From Gammaproteobacteria bacterium (GTDB taxonomy: Bacteria > Pseudomonadota > Gammaproteobacteria > Ga0077536), in NCBI GenBank assembly GCA_016191285.1, contig JACPPA010000012.1, positions 124,001 to 188,000 on the forward strand: a DNA stretch of 64,000 bases, written 5' to 3'. The notes under the pieces are model-generated. The model searched no databases, was not told where the DNA came from, and saw nothing but the letters and a program-made list of their open reading frames with translations. Shown here piece after piece: positions 1 to 8,163 of this stretch. The position numbers were made by a program, and so were the translations under genes. Each line of letters opens with the position of its first letter. Position 1 is the first letter of the stretch.

Positions 1-226
1 CCGCGTCGTCCAAGAGCCCGCCGAGATGTCGAATGTGTCGTTGCAACGCGCCGCGTTGCAGGCGTCGACCGGTGTGAATGGCGTCCACCAGCGATTCCGG
101 GAGTGGCAACCGCTTGAGTAAGCGTTCCGGCAAATCGATCAAGATCCGGCCGAGTTCTTGCAGAGCATGCCGGTCGCGTTTTAACTGCGACTTGCTCTTT
201 AAGTCGCCCCACTCGTTATCGGTCAT
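1..226 (-). CDS. darP: DarP/YjgA ribosome-maturation protein (N-terminal part)
   Basis: Reading the minus strand from the ATG at 226 gives an uninterrupted 75-residue N-terminus beginning MTDNEWGDLKSKSQLKRDRH. It continues with ELGRILIDLPERLLKRLPLP and a GRRLQRGALQRHIRHLGG block. This is the pattern of the DUF615 family (E. coli YjgA/DarP), a cytosolic factor that joins late 50S subunit assembly. The rest of the gene lies outside the window. The start codon overlaps the stop of the upstream CMD gene (ATGA), so the two are probably co-transcribed. The family is known from beta- and gammaproteobacteria, which is the main taxonomic clue at this end. Confidence 0.88.
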   Translation of the reverse strand, partial: MTDNEWGDLKSKSQLKRDRHALQELGRILIDLPERLLKRLPLPESLVDAIHTGRRLQRGALQRHIRHLGGLLDDA

Positions 227-690
227 GGAGTGGGCGTAACCTTCACGCCGCGTTCAGCGAACACTTCTTTGGCCGCGGCAATGCCATTCAAGCTCGCGGG
301 GAAGCCGGCGTACACGGCCATCTGCATGATCACTTCGACGATCTCCTCCGGCTTGCAACCCACATTGAGCGCGCCGTTCAAATGCGATTTTAATTGCGGC
401 TGCGCGGTGCCGAGCGCCGTTAACGCCGCAACGGTCGCGAGTTCGCGCGTGCGCAGATCGAGTTGCGGTCTGGAGAGCACCTCGCCATAGCCAAATTCGA
501 CAATCCAGCGTCCGAGATCGGGCGCGATCTCTTGCAGGCTTTCGACTACCTTCGCGCCATTCGCGCCGGTCACGCGACCGAGCGTCTCTTTGCCCTGCGC
601 GTATTTCGCCGAGGGTGGCGCCGTCACGGCTTCCGCCGCGATGTTTAGACTCCACATCATCGCCAGCAACGTGAAAAAGTTTCTTAACAT
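223..690 (-). CDS. exported carboxymuconolactone decarboxylase (AhpD-like) family protein
   Basis: A 155-residue protein with a hydrophobic N-terminus (about residues 5-20, ending near AEA), which looks like a signal peptide. A CMD-family helical domain follows: RTRELATVAALTALG, then QLKSHLNGALNVGCKPEEIVE and QMAVYAGFPASLNG. The H-x(7)-C arrangement around HLNGALNVGC resembles the family's usual active-site region. There is only one cysteine here rather than the CxxC of AhpD, so peroxidase activity is unlikely. A periplasmic location is inferred from the leader. It lies directly upstream of darP with a 4-nt overlap. Substrate unknown. Confidence 0.82.
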   Translation of the reverse strand: MLRNFFTLLAMMWSLNIAAEAVTAPPSAKYAQGKETLGRVTGANGAKVVESLQEIAPDLGRWIVEFGYGEVLSRPQLDLRTRELATVAALTALGTAQPQLKSHLNGALNVGCKPEEIVEVIMQMAVYAGFPASLNGIAAAKEVFAERGVKVTPTP

Positions 691-735
691 CGTGATTCCT
701 CGCCTGGATTTCGGTATTGCTTCGATCGTCAGGAT

Positions 736-1089
736 CTACAGCAGCTTTGCAAAACTCAACTCGTGGCCATCCGGATCGGTAAGATGAAAATAACGCTCGC
801 CCCATTCCGCATCGCGCGGCGGCGCTTCCGGCGCGAAACCCGCGCGTAGCACGTTGGCATGAAACGCATCGACATCATCGACATAAAAAATCGCCCGCCC
901 CCACCACGACCAAGCGCGGGAACTGGGCATTGCAATTAAATTGAGATGGCCAGTGCCCACGACGAACGAAGTGAATTTAGCCATTTCGCCGCCGTAACGC
1001 ATTTCAAAGCTGAGCGCGCGATAGAACGCGACCGCGCGCCGCATGTCGTGCGTCGCCAAGGTCAACGCGCTAATCGCCTCTACTTTCAT
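736..1089 (-). CDS. VOC-family (glyoxalase/bleomycin-resistance-like) protein
   Basis: The frame is open further upstream, but the ATG at 1089 overlaps the stop of the upstream esterase gene (ATGA) and gives a compact 117-residue VOC protein starting MKVEAISALTLATHDMRRAV. It has one pair of beta-alpha-beta-beta-beta motifs: AVAFYRALSFEMRYGG in the first half, and IFYVDDVDAFHANVLRAGF with FHLTDPDGHELSFAK in the second. The terminal DPDGHELSF strand carries a potential metal-binding glutamate. Members are metal-dependent lyases, dioxygenases or resistance proteins, and the sequence does not say which. It is the last gene of a three-gene minus-strand run after an SDR and an esterase. Confidence 0.85.
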   Translation of the reverse strand: MKVEAISALTLATHDMRRAVAFYRALSFEMRYGGEMAKFTSFVVGTGHLNLIAMPSSRAWSWWGRAIFYVDDVDAFHANVLRAGFAPEAPPRDAEWGERYFHLTDPDGHELSFAKLL

Positions 1090-1751
1090 GCCAGGCGCGC
1101 GCTCAACCATTTGCCGATATCGGCAATTTGCGACGGACACACCGCGTGCTCCATCGCGTAAGTCTTGTATTCCACCGGATGGCCCCACTCGGTTAGCACG
1201 TCGGCACTCATCCGGCCCATGGCTTCCGGCACTAGCGGATCTTGTAGTCCGTGGTGAATCGCCACCGGCAATTTGGCATTGATCGGATGCGGCACGATGC
1301 TCTTGCGCGTCGCGAAATAAGTGGACAACGCCAGCAAGCCAGCCAACGGATGCGGATACGTTAACGCCAGTTGAAAACCGACCGCGCCGCCTTGCGAAAA
1401 GCCGGCCACCACAATCTTATCGCTCGGCACGCCGCGCGCGCGTTCGCGATCGATCAGCTCGCCCACCGCCAGCGCTGAACGCAGCAATTGGGCTTCGTCC
1501 ACCCGCCGCCCGAGATTCATCTCGAGAATGTCGTACCACGCCGGCATCACCATGCCGGCGTTAATGGTGATGGGAATTGCCGGCGCATGCGGAAACACAA
1601 AGCGCACTTGCAAGGTGGCAGGCAGGCGCAGGGCCGGCACGATAGGTTCGAAATCGTGCCCATTCGCGCCGAGGCCGTGCAGCCAGATCACCGCCGCGGT
1701 GGCTGGACCACGCGGCTCGAGTTCGACACAGGGCAAGGTTTGCGTGCTCAT
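1086..1751 (-). CDS. alpha/beta-hydrolase carboxylesterase (EstB/phospholipase family)
   Basis: A 221-residue cytosolic serine hydrolase of the phospholipase/carboxylesterase family (Pfam Abhydrolase_2). The oxyanion-hole region VIWLHGLGANGHDFEP is followed by the nucleophile elbow GFSQGGAVG (Ser). An Asp lies in HHGLQDPLVPEAMG and the catalytic His is probably in YAMEHAVC. Length is normal for the family. The start overlaps the end of the SDR gene by 4 nt and the stop overlaps the VOC gene by 4 nt, so the three are translationally coupled. It probably hydrolyses short acyl esters. Confidence 0.92.
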   Translation of the reverse strand: MSTQTLPCVELEPRGPATAAVIWLHGLGANGHDFEPIVPALRLPATLQVRFVFPHAPAIPITINAGMVMPAWYDILEMNLGRRVDEAQLLRSALAVGELIDRERARGVPSDKIVVAGFSQGGAVGFQLALTYPHPLAGLLALSTYFATRKSIVPHPINAKLPVAIHHGLQDPLVPEAMGRMSADVLTEWGHPVEYKTYAMEHAVCPSQIADIGKWLSARLA

Positions 1752-2521
1752 GACGCGCCCATGATCCCGCCATCAACCGGGATGACCGTGCCGGTGAGGA
1801 AACTTCCCGCTTTGGAAGCGAGAAAGATGGCGATGCCGGCGGCATCGTCTGGCCCGCCCATCCGCTTCAGGGGCACGCGATTCACGATCGCGTCGCCCAT
1901 TTGCGCCACCATCGGCGCCATCATATCGGTGGAAAATGGACCCGGGGCCACCGCATTGACCGTAATGTGACGCGCGGCAAGATGGGCCGACAGCATGCGC
2001 GTTAAATGATGGACAGCGGCCTTCGATGGCTGATAAGAAAAATTTTCAAAGATCGAGGTATGCATGCCATCGATCGATCCGATATTGATAATGCGTGCAG
2101 GGTTGTCAGCGGTTGCCGCGCTATCCAGTAGCGGCAGTAACTTCTGCGTCAAAAAAAACACCGACTTCACATTCAATGCCATCACTTTATCCCAACCGGA
2201 TTCTGGGAATGCATCGATACTGGCGCCCCAGGTCGCGCCGGCGTTGTTGATTAAAATATCGAGCTTCGATTCGCGTGTCGCGAGTTCCGCGGCAAGCCGC
2301 TCAACCTCGGACATTTTTCCGAGATCGGCGGGTAGCGACACACACATGCCGAACTTCGAAAGTTCCGCCGCGGTCGCGTCACACACCTCCTTTTTGCGCG
2401 ACGCGATGTAGACCTTCGCGCCCGCCTTGACGTAAGCCTCTGCAATCATGCGTCCGATACCGCGCGATCCGCCGGTGACCAGCGCGGTTTTCCCTGCGAT
2501 TGAAAATAAGGTATTAATCAT
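1748..2521 (-). CDS. short-chain dehydrogenase/reductase
   Basis: A 257-residue classical SDR. It has the cofactor motif TGGSRGIG near residue 17, NNAG in the middle (ILINNAGATWGAS), a serine in INIGSIDG, and the catalytic YxxxK as YQPSK. The C-terminal NAVAPGPFSTDMM and VIPVDGG blocks are also typical. SRK after the second strand suggests NADP(H) preference. It resembles FabG/RhlG-type 3-oxoacyl reductases, but the substrate cannot be assigned. It heads a three-gene overlapping unit with the esterase and the VOC protein. Confidence 0.92.
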   Translation of the reverse strand: MINTLFSIAGKTALVTGGSRGIGRMIAEAYVKAGAKVYIASRKKEVCDATAAELSKFGMCVSLPADLGKMSEVERLAAELATRESKLDILINNAGATWGASIDAFPESGWDKVMALNVKSVFFLTQKLLPLLDSAATADNPARIINIGSIDGMHTSIFENFSYQPSKAAVHHLTRMLSAHLAARHITVNAVAPGPFSTDMMAPMVAQMGDAIVNRVPLKRMGGPDDAAGIAIFLASKAGSFLTGTVIPVDGGIMGAS

Positions 2522-2582
2522 TTAACCCCTACGCGATAGTCGCGACCAGATTTATTGCGCCAAGAACTTTCGACTATTGTGG

Positions 2583-3380
2583 CTAACGTTTACCGTAGCT
2601 CGCTTCAATACTGTCGAGTGGAGATTTTTGTATGCCATGGTTGGGGATCGGATAGCGCAGCCCATTCGCCGCCAACGCTTGCAGGCCGGCGACCACTTGG
2701 GGCAGAAAACTGGGTGGAATAGCCATCAACATTTCCTCGTCGAGCACGCCACCAAATTTGCGCTCGGCATAACACGGCACCGACAACGACGGTTCGCCGG
2801 TTTTCAACGCATTGCCCCAGGAATCGGCGCAGGCGCTTTCACCCACACAGGTGAACGTATACTTTTTATAATGGCGATATTGCAATCCATTGATGAACGT
2901 AATCATCTGCCCGGGCGTGCCGTAGATAAGGCAGATGTCCGGATTATCCAAGCGCCCCGAAGTGAGCGGTGACACCGCGAGCGCGGCGTAATCACCATAT
3001 GACGCGCAACTCATCGCGCGTTGATGCTTAGCGCTGTCTTCGAGCGTTCCGTACCACACGCCGGTTAATGGTTTGCCGGCGAGCCAAGTTGGATCTGGCG
3101 GATGCAATCCGACCACTGCACCGCATTGCGCCCCCATCAAATTGCCCATCGTGATCCCAAGCGTCCACCCCAGCCAGCGGCTTTGGCCTACGATCTGGTC
3201 GGTCGCAAATTTTTCATTTGCCGGCGGTCTGCGCAGGCGTGGAATCGCTTCCATCTCGGCCACGGTGCGAAAACGTTTCATTCCGATTGGCAGCGTCTTT
3301 AGTTTTAAATGCTCGTTCAGCCCGCCGACTAGGGTCGCATAGTCGTAGGGCGATTCGTCGCCCCAGCAGTTGGGTGTCAT
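2583..3380 (-). CDS. DUF169 domain protein
   Basis: A 265-residue protein that resembles the uncharacterised DUF169 family (COG2043). Blocks include GVWYGTLEDSAKHQRAMSC, AALAVSPLTSGRLDNPDICL, IYGTPGQMITFINGLQY and SLSVPCYAERKFGGVLDEE. Several cysteines (AQCG, SCAS, FTCVGESACADSWG, VPCYAE) could bind metal or a cofactor, but no function is known. Its start overlaps the stop of the creatininase-family gene by 4 nt. That coupling suggests the two proteins act on the same compound. Confidence 0.75.
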   Translation of the reverse strand: MTPNCWGDESPYDYATLVGGLNEHLKLKTLPIGMKRFRTVAEMEAIPRLRRPPANEKFATDQIVGQSRWLGWTLGITMGNLMGAQCGAVVGLHPPDPTWLAGKPLTGVWYGTLEDSAKHQRAMSCASYGDYAALAVSPLTSGRLDNPDICLIYGTPGQMITFINGLQYRHYKKYTFTCVGESACADSWGNALKTGEPSLSVPCYAERKFGGVLDEEMLMAIPPSFLPQVVAGLQALAANGLRYPIPNHGIQKSPLDSIEASYGKR

Positions 3381-4126
3381 GGGTGCGCTCCAGTTATCTC
3401 AAATTCGGCTTCGACATCGGCGAGCATGGCGTGCAGCAATTGTTCGCCTTTCGTGGCACTGGCCAGTGTCGGATTGCCGTTCACTCCGCTGGCCGAGAAA
3501 TTGGGCGCGTGTGGCGCATAACGATTAAACAGTCCTCGCGCAATGCGGGTGGTCGCGGGAACGGCGCGCGGAAGGTCGACGAGATGCGGCGCGATGGTCA
3601 GCATCAACGAAGTCTCGATTTCATCCGCATGACCGCCGAACGTTTGTTCAGCCAGCCCCGCACTCGTCTGGATGAACCGCGGCCCATGATAAACGTTGAT
3701 CAGCTGCTTTTCGCGCACGAGCCGCGGATCACCGAGCGCGGTCTCGAGCGGCTCGATGGTGCTGATGCCGGTATTGAGGATGACCACCCGAATGGCCCCG
3801 GCCTGTTGCAACCCGAGCGCGATCTCGGTGACCAGCGCAATAAATGTGGTCTGCGACGTGCTGATACTACCCGGATAATCGACAAACACTGGATAGAAAC
3901 CATAGTTAAGCGTCGGCCACACCACCACGTCGCGACGCATGACGAGTTCGCGCGCCAGCCATTCGACTTGATGCCAGTCGGTTCCGAGCGGCAGATGCGG
4001 ACCATGTTCCTTAGCCGCCGCGCCGATTGGCAATACCGCGACGGCACCGGCTTCCAAACGGCGCGCGACCGTGGGCCATGGCGCATCGGCGACGAAAATT
4101 CCGCGCGGTGAGGTGCTTCGGGTCAT
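3377..4126 (-). CDS. creatininase-family amidohydrolase
   Basis: A 249-residue protein of the creatininase superfamily, whose members cleave cyclic or linear amides with a binuclear metal centre. Ligand motifs are visible: KEHGPHLPLGTDWHQVE carries a Glu-His pair and an Asp-His pair, and GGHADEIETSLML supplies a further His and Glu. Family members include creatinine amidohydrolase, FAPy deformylase (ArfB) and the mycofactocin protein MftE. No mycofactocin genes are visible here. The gene is overlapped by DUF169 downstream and follows a MaoC-type hydratase by 19 nt. Confidence 0.87.
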   Translation of the reverse strand: MTRSTSPRGIFVADAPWPTVARRLEAGAVAVLPIGAAAKEHGPHLPLGTDWHQVEWLARELVMRRDVVVWPTLNYGFYPVFVDYPGSISTSQTTFIALVTEIALGLQQAGAIRVVILNTGISTIEPLETALGDPRLVREKQLINVYHGPRFIQTSAGLAEQTFGGHADEIETSLMLTIAPHLVDLPRAVPATTRIARGLFNRYAPHAPNFSASGVNGNPTLASATKGEQLLHAMLADVEAEFEITGAHP

Positions 4127-4145
4127 TGATCGACGACGCCTAAGT

Positions 4146-4622
4146 TCACAGGTTCCGGCACCGCACCAATCCGACCGAGCGCATCGTCATTCGCGGTTCG
4201 CCGTGGCCGTCCACGACTTCCATTAGGGTATGAATGAGACCGCGATCGGGTTTGGAAGCCGAACGGCGCGCGACCTCGACGGTGACGCGGACGTTTAGCG
4301 TTTCGTTGGGACGTACTGGTTTCAACCAGCGGATTTCATCGACCCCAGGACTGCCCATCCCCGCCACCGAGGAGATAAAGCCATCGACGACCACGCGCAT
4401 CATGGCGCTGCCGGTATGCCAGCCGCTGGCGATGATTCCGCGAAAATGCGAGGCCGCGGCGGCGTCACGATCGAGATGAAACGGTTGCGGATCAAAACGC
4501 CGCGCGAAGTCGATAATTGCACTTTCGCTTAAGGTAAACGTACCTAGAAGGTACGTCGCGCCAAGTTCGTAATCCTCGAAGTAGCGATCGTTGGGCGGGG
4601 TTTTGAACTCGCGGATATGCAT
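4146..4622 (-). CDS. MaoC-like (hotdog) hydratase
   Basis: A 158-residue single hotdog-domain protein. The hydratase-2 signature is present as RFDPQPFHLD followed by FRGIIASGWHTGS, with the Asp-His dyad used by R-specific enoyl-CoA hydratases. The start at ATG 4622 (MHIREFKTPP) is chosen because the longer open frame runs upstream through a REP palindrome (4694-4720) and reads as REP-derived sequence (VGADLSAN). Substrate unknown. It sits upstream of the creatininase/DUF169 pair in the same orientation. Confidence 0.88.
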   Translation of the reverse strand: MHIREFKTPPNDRYFEDYELGATYLLGTFTLSESAIIDFARRFDPQPFHLDRDAAAASHFRGIIASGWHTGSAMMRVVVDGFISSVAGMGSPGVDEIRWLKPVRPNETLNVRVTVEVARRSASKPDRGLIHTLMEVVDGHGEPRMTMRSVGLVRCRNL

Positions 4623-4671
4623 GAAAGGGTTGCTCGATTGAAATTCCTCGGTATGGTAATCGACGACTCCT

Positions 4672-5820
4672 TCAACCGCGACCATACCGCGAAGATTCGC
4701 GGATAAATCCGCTCCCACAACTGGGCGTGTCGGGCGTGGAGCTCCCCCAAAATCCAAACGCTGATTTATAAAAGCACCTACCTAGGAGGCGCTCTGCAGT
4801 GAGCACCTCATCGAGTAATTGACTCAGCGTGTGGTGCGTTGCTTCAAGCGGATCATCCACTGCGGGATTCACCGGAGTCGTAGGCGTTTTATCTCCGCTC
4901 CCAAGTACCCGGCGCTCGGCTTCAAGCGGTTCGATCAGCGTCGCCAACGAGCGCCCGGTCAGAGTCGCGCTGAGATCGCTAGCCTGCGGTTCAAATGGCG
5001 GGGTATTGGTCACGGTAGAAGCTCCTAGAGTCAGGGCTGGATTTGGGATGGAGGTCGCGGTCGTGGTTATCGCCATCGACGATTGAACCGGCGCGACGGC
5101 TGGCGATACGTGGATTTCCGCGGGCGCAAAATGATTTAAGACCGAGCTATTCAAGTAACCGGCGCCGAAGCCACTCTCAATAAGTAAGAAAGCGCCGATT
5201 GCGCTCAGCTCCGGGTCATCGCTACAGACTACAAAATTAGAATCGGCCGGCAGCGTGCGACGACGGATCCTGAGCACCGCCAACGGAATGTTAACGGCCT
5301 GCGGCAACGACCCGCGAACAAAGGCGTCTTGATAGCGAATATCAAGCCAGCGTGCGCCACGTCGAATAGCGACATTCCCTTGATCAATGATCGTGTCTCC
5401 AACCCACATCGGAAAGGTGTGCATCCGCGTAAAGAGCAGTTGAATGTTTTGCGCGGGTAACCGCGCATAAACGCCGGATCGCAGCAGCGTATTCATCCAA
5501 TGCGTGGTGCCGTCGGACGCGCCGCCGTTAATCGCCGATGCCAAACCGAGCTCCAGGCGCGCGCGTGGGATCCGTAGCACCACACAAGCGGTGTTCGCGC
5601 GCACGATCTGGGTTGGCCCTTTTGCATCCACCAACGGGAACCGCGCCGCGTCTTCCGTATGCAGCAGGCGCTTGATCAGGACTCTATCACGCAGGATATC
5701 GATGGCCCCGAGTAACAGGTAATACGCGAACTGGTCGCTGTCCGCGCTTTGATACACCGGTTCACCAGCGGCAATTTGCTCGACGCTACTGCTCGCCAGT
5801 CGCTTCGCGATCCGCCGCAT
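4672..5820 (-). CDS. cyclic-nucleotide-binding-like plus rhodanese-domain protein
   Basis: A 382-residue protein. The first ~150 residues look like a degenerate cNMP-binding beta-roll (GEPVYQSADSDQFAYYLLLG; IVRANTACVVLRIPRARLE). A rhodanese-like domain follows around residues 160-235 (ARWLDIRYQDAFVRGSLPQAVNIPL), with Cys in NFVVCSDDPE at the active-site position. The rest is a low-complexity Ala/Thr/Pro region. The last ~15 codons run through a REP palindrome (CGSGFIRES is translated REP), so the natural C-terminus has probably been replaced. An in-frame TAA sits immediately before the ATG at 5820, so the N-terminus may be shortened too. Role inferred as redox or sulfur signalling only. Confidence 0.68.
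   Translation of the reverse strand: MRRIAKRLASSSVEQIAAGEPVYQSADSDQFAYYLLLGAIDILRDRVLIKRLLHTEDAARFPLVDAKGPTQIVRANTACVVLRIPRARLELGLASAINGGASDGTTHWMNTLLRSGVYARLPAQNIQLLFTRMHTFPMWVGDTIIDQGNVAIRRGARWLDIRYQDAFVRGSLPQAVNIPLAVLRIRRRTLPADSNFVVCSDDPELSAIGAFLLIESGFGAGYLNSSVLNHFAPAEIHVSPAVAPVQSSMAITTTATSIPNPALTLGASTVTNTPPFEPQASDLSATLTGRSLATLIEPLEAERRVLGSGDKTPTTPVNPAVDDPLEATHHTLSQLLDEVLTAERLLGRCFYKSAFGFWGSSTPDTPSCGSGFIRESSRYGRG
4694..4720 (-). repeat. REP palindrome, stem GCGGATTTATCCGC
   Basis: One copy of the window-wide REP family, read on the minus strand as GTGGGAGCGGATTTATCCGC plus flanking bases. It supplies the last codons of the cNMP/rhodanese gene and lies upstream of the MaoC start. Confidence 0.88.
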
Positions 5821-6028
5821 TTAAGCGATCCACGGGATCGAGGCGAGCAATTCGCGCGCCATGGCGCGCGCGTTCAACACTATCCATGATTCTCGGCTTC
5901 CGTGCGTATTGAAATAAGTCCTACGCGTTGCGATGGGGTGCGCCACTAACGGCGCGATAAACGCAATCACCGGCCAAATTGTAACGGCAAGACGCCGGGG
6001 CGTCGCCCGTTAGCATCCGATCGGGTGT

Positions 6029-6802
6029 CTAAACGGTAATGCCGAGTGCGGCGACCGCTAGGCAGAGCAGCGGCGCCAAGCGCTGCACCCACGCGGCTTG
6101 CCCACCTTCGTCGGCAATCTGGTCCTGCCGGATTTCGAGCAATGCATGCGGGAGGCCGCGCTGCTCGCCGTGCACGGGGACGCCATAATCCCCTTCATCG
6201 GAAAGCCGATACGGAATATTGTCGCCAACGCAGAGCGCGGGATCTTTGCGCAGCTCATGCAGCAATACTTCGGCGACTCGGCGATCACGGTTCGACAGCA
6301 ACGCCGCCTGCCACGGCCGCGCCGCGCCTTTATACACCGGGGTGAAGCTATGCACGGAGACGTAGAGAGTCGCGATCCCTGCCGCTGTGCGCGCATCAAG
6401 CAGCTGCGCGATTTGTTCGTGATACGGCCGATACAGTGCGCGACGCCGCGCTTCGCGCGCCTCTTCATCCAGATCGCGATTACCTGGAATTTCCGTGTGC
6501 TCGCTAATTAAGGGAATTGAATCCTCGCGCCAGACGGGGCGGTTGCAGTCGATCACCAGCCGTGAATAATTACTCGCAATTAACGACGCCCCGAAGTGGC
6601 GTGACAATCCTTGGGCGACGCCTAAGGCGCCGATGTCCCACGCGATATGCCGCTGCCGTTCGGCTTCCGTCACGCCAAGATCGCCGAGCGCCATGGGAAT
6701 TCGGTTACTGGCGTGATCGCAGGTAAAGAAAAATGGCGACGTACTTGCCGCGCGTTCCACCAGAATAGGTCCCGGTTCGTCGCTAGATAACAGACTTTTC
6801 AT
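6029..6802 (-). CDS. N-formylglutamate amidohydrolase family protein
   Basis: A 257-residue protein of the FGase family (Pfam PF05013). Motifs are FFFTCDHASNRIP (Asp-His near residue 28), HIAWDIGALGVA, YSRLVIDCNRP, LYVSVHSFTPV and VGDNIPYRL. Members hydrolyse N-formylglutamate at the end of histidine degradation (HutG) or related N-formyl compounds. No other hut genes are present, so the substrate may differ. It stands alone, divergent from the nitronate monooxygenase gene with about 130 bp between them. Confidence 0.9.
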   Translation of the reverse strand: MKSLLSSDEPGPILVERAASTSPFFFTCDHASNRIPMALGDLGVTEAERQRHIAWDIGALGVAQGLSRHFGASLIASNYSRLVIDCNRPVWREDSIPLISEHTEIPGNRDLDEEAREARRRALYRPYHEQIAQLLDARTAAGIATLYVSVHSFTPVYKGAARPWQAALLSNRDRRVAEVLLHELRKDPALCVGDNIPYRLSDEGDYGVPVHGEQRGLPHALLEIRQDQIADEGGQAAWVQRLAPLLCLAVAALGITV

Positions 6803-6931
6803 GCGCTACTGTCGTGGTTCAAACTCATTGTTCGCTCTGGCCGATGCCTAGCGGCGAGTATAGAAGTGCGGCAATCTCACGCCAATGATTGGCTTACGTT
6901 GTATGTGAACAATTAATCGGGATCCGTACCC

Positions 6932-7918
6932 ATGATCAAAACGCGCTTCACGGAACAATTTAGGATCTCGGTCCCCATCATGAATGCACCGATGGCGCTG
7001 GTCGCGGGCGGCGCGCTCGCCGCGGCGGTAACGCGCAGTGGCGGGTTAGGCGTGATTGGCGGCGGTTACGCCGGGACGCTCGGCGGCGAACCGCCGCTGG
7101 CCGAGGAATTCGTCAAGGCCGCCGGCGCGCGCGTCGGGATTGGCTTCATCACATGGGCGCTCGCGCAAGCGCCCGAACTTCTTGAGCGTGTATTAGCGCT
7201 TGAGCCCGCGTTTATTTTTTTATCGTTTACCGATCCCGGCCGCTGCTCGCGACGAATTCTGAAGGCGGGCGTTCCGCTGATCTGCCAGGTGCAAACCTTG
7301 GCGCAGGTGGGCGAGGCCCTCGCCGCCGGCGCCAGTGTGATCGTGGCCCAAGGCACTGAAGCCGGCGGTCACGGCGGCGCCCGTTCTACGCTGCCCTTCG
7401 TGCCTGAAGTAGCGGATTACCTGAAGAGGCATGCGCCGGAAGCGCTACTGCTCGCGGCTGGCGGCATCGCGGATGGCCGCGGTCTGGCGGCGGCGTTGAT
7501 GCTGGGCGCGGATGGCGTGGTGATCGGTACGCGCTTGTGGGCGGCCCGCGAAGCCCTCACCGCCGACGCCGCGGTCGCTCGCGCCGTGGCAGCCACCGGA
7601 GATGCGACAGTACGCACCACCGCCATTGATGCCCTACGCGATGTCGCATGGCCACGCGAATTTTCGTTTCGCGTGATCAAGAATCAATTGACCGACACCT
7701 GGAGTGCGCGCGAGGCCGAAGCTGAAACCAAGCGCGGCAGCCTACGTGAAACCTATGCCGCAGCTCGCGCGGCGGGCGACTTCGACATCGTGCCCGCGGT
7801 CGCCGGCGAAGCCATTGGACTCGTGCACGGCAGGGAGTCAGTGGCCGACCTTGTGTCGCAGATCACCGCGCAAGCAGAAACGTGCCTTACGCGCGGCGGC
7901 AGCTGCGACTTCCGCTAG
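6932..7918 (+). CDS. nitronate monooxygenase (2-nitropropane dioxygenase family)
   Basis: A 328-residue FMN-dependent TIM-barrel enzyme. It has the N-terminal PIMNAPMALVAGGALAAAV, GIGFITWAL, the QGTEAGGHGG loop with the conserved His, and the phosphate-binding AAGGIADGRGLAAALMLGA followed by GVVIGTRLWA. Family members oxidise alkyl nitronates such as propionate-3-nitronate, which protects against nitro toxins. Length is typical. Translation starts at ATG 6932. Single-gene unit on the plus strand. Confidence 0.93.
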   Translation: MIKTRFTEQFRISVPIMNAPMALVAGGALAAAVTRSGGLGVIGGGYAGTLGGEPPLAEEFVKAAGARVGIGFITWALAQAPELLERVLALEPAFIFLSFTDPGRCSRRILKAGVPLICQVQTLAQVGEALAAGASVIVAQGTEAGGHGGARSTLPFVPEVADYLKRHAPEALLLAAGGIADGRGLAAALMLGADGVVIGTRLWAAREALTADAAVARAVAATGDATVRTTAIDALRDVAWPREFSFRVIKNQLTDTWSAREAEAETKRGSLRETYAAARAAGDFDIVPAVAGEAIGLVHGRESVADLVSQITAQAETCLTRGGSCDFR

Positions 7919-8073
7919 ATTCACGGCTTATTCATGAGGCGGCGCCACGATCGGTTCGCAGCCGCCGGGGAAAAGGAGAGAACGAAAGTGAGGCAATCCA
8001 CCTTGCATTGAATTCTGGAGAAGCAACTCCCACAAAAGGTGCCTGCCGCACGAGGGCGCTGTTGAGCCGATGA

Positions 8074-8144
8074 TGTGGGAGCGGATTTATCCGCGAATCC
8101 ATTACTGGTATTCCGTCATTGCGAGCGAAAGCGTAGCAATCCAT
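8074..8144 (+). repeat. REP palindrome plus second short repeat in a gap
   Basis: 8074-8098 is a REP copy (stem GCGGATTTATCCGC). It is followed at about 8114-8144 by a GTCATTGCGAGCGAAAGCG... element of a type common between genes in many bacteria. The rest of the 245-bp gap between the two converging genes shows nothing else. Confidence 0.75.
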
Positions 8145-8163
8145 TATTTGAATGCTTCGATCG

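Noticed and set aside
3218-4111. 297-codon plus-strand open frame
   Set aside because: It lies opposite the creatininase and DUF169 genes, has an Arg-rich composition and no family motifs. It is a GC-driven shadow.
3377-4126. Mycofactocin locus (creatininase as MftE)
   Set aside because: No mftA, mftB, mftC or mftF genes are visible around it.
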